Shown one piece after another: positions 63,440 through 64,000 of a stretch of 64,000 bases of DNA. Positions within the stretch are counted from its first letter, which is position 1; every line of letters starts with the position of its first letter. Position numbers and translations under genes: made by a program. The DNA is from Parus major (taxonomy: Eukaryota; Chordata; Aves; Passeriformes; Paridae). Below the pieces are notes generated by a model. The model was not told the origin of the DNA and did no database searches. It saw only the letters and a program-made list of their open reading frames with translations. The stretch covers positions 19,974,302-20,038,301 of the forward strand of contig NC_031773.1 of the NCBI RefSeq assembly GCF_001522545.3, read 5' to 3'.

Positions 63440-63900
63440 AATCATAGAAGAATAGAGTTAAAACAACCTTCAGAAGGTATCTTACCTATCTATCCATCTA
63501 CTTTGAGACAAATCATCTAGCTAAACTAAATATTTTATTAACCCAGCTCAAAGAAATCCATTCAAGTAATGCAGATCTCAGAAAAATTATTCCATGCCTC
63601 AGCATTAATTTTTTTTGCTCCGAAAGTCCATCCTATTGTCAAATACAAATAATTAATTATAGAATTTAAAGTTATTACTTCTCCTCTGTACCATGGACAC
63701 ACACACACACACACACACAGATACACACGCAAAAATACTCTTTTTTAAAAAAAACATATTTCTCTTTGTATACACACGTGACTTCACATTAGAAAAATTT
63801 TAGGCTAAATAACCCCAACTCTTTCCATCCATTTTTGGTGGTCATGTTTCCTAAGCCTTTCCTCATTCACACTGCCATCCTTCAGAATGCCTTCAACAGA
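63440..63900 (-). mobile_element. Old CR1 LINE 3' end
   Basis: The plus strand runs from 'AGAATCATAGAAGAATAGAG' (decayed terminal repeat), through 'AAAATTATTCCATGCCTCAG', to 'AGGCTAAATAACCCCAACTC' with TTTCCATCC, then GGTGGTCATGTTTCCTAAGC and CTTTCCTCATTCACACTGCC. These are the antisense landmarks, in order, of an older CR1 3' untranslated region. Divergence is much higher than in the 2.9-kb CR1. An (AC)11 microsatellite has expanded in the middle. The element may continue to the window edge. Confidence 0.7.
63697..63718. repeat. (AC)11 microsatellite
   Basis: Eleven perfect AC units after CCATGG, followed by AGATACACACGC, inside the old CR1 remnant. Confidence 0.95.
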
Positions 63901-64000
63901 TCTATCAGGTTCCTTTTCTTCAAGCTCTATGACAGAAATTTGGCAAATTATTTCAGCTTATCAGAATTCCTGAACAGGAAGGTTATTTTATGTACAATTG

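Noticed and set aside
1..64000. Search for CRISPR arrays, operons, riboswitches, tRNA or rRNA genes
   Set aside because: Nothing of these types was seen; the repeat content points to a bird nuclear genome, where prokaryotic features are not expected.

Overview
The window looks like avian nuclear DNA, most likely from a songbird (passerine). It is AT-rich and has no protein-coding gene that I can support. The evidence for a bird is the repeat content. There are CR1 LINE fragments in both the young form (3' end with the CACAGAATC-type terminal repeats in antisense) and an older, more diverged form. There are also several avian endogenous-retrovirus LTRs, including a family I know as abundant in songbird genomes. 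Family names come from recall of consensus features, not from a database search.

All open reading frames are short (166 codons or fewer). None shows a recognisable domain or a coherent exon chain with splice sites. The longest ones lie in GC-richer repeat-derived blocks and are read-throughs of non-coding repeat sequence. The window is best described as an intergenic desert or the inside of a very long intron.

Layout. About 1-47.8 kb is poor in mobile elements. I recognise one CR1 3' end (2.9 kb), one CR1 reverse-transcriptase scrap with an LTR-like block beside it (20.3-21.0 kb) and one solo LTR (30.5-31.0 kb). The rest holds short tandem duplications, microsatellites and a few palindromes, two of which resemble transcription-factor sites (an RFX X-box at 12.28 kb and a paired AP-1 palindrome at 38.05 kb). 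About 47.8-62.3 kb is a nest of mobile elements: a GC-rich unclassified block, an internally deleted CR1, and at least four LTRs. A roughly 330-bp module occurs there twice in inverted orientation, 5.5 kb apart, and its 200-bp core is 99 percent identical. The last kilobase carries a degraded old CR1 with an (AC)n microsatellite inside it.

Nothing suggests a working new gene system. The most notable structure is the inverted module pair at 51.6-52.0 and 57.5-57.8 kb. One copy sits inside an LTR, and the pattern of identity along the pair looks like gene conversion or a very recent duplication.
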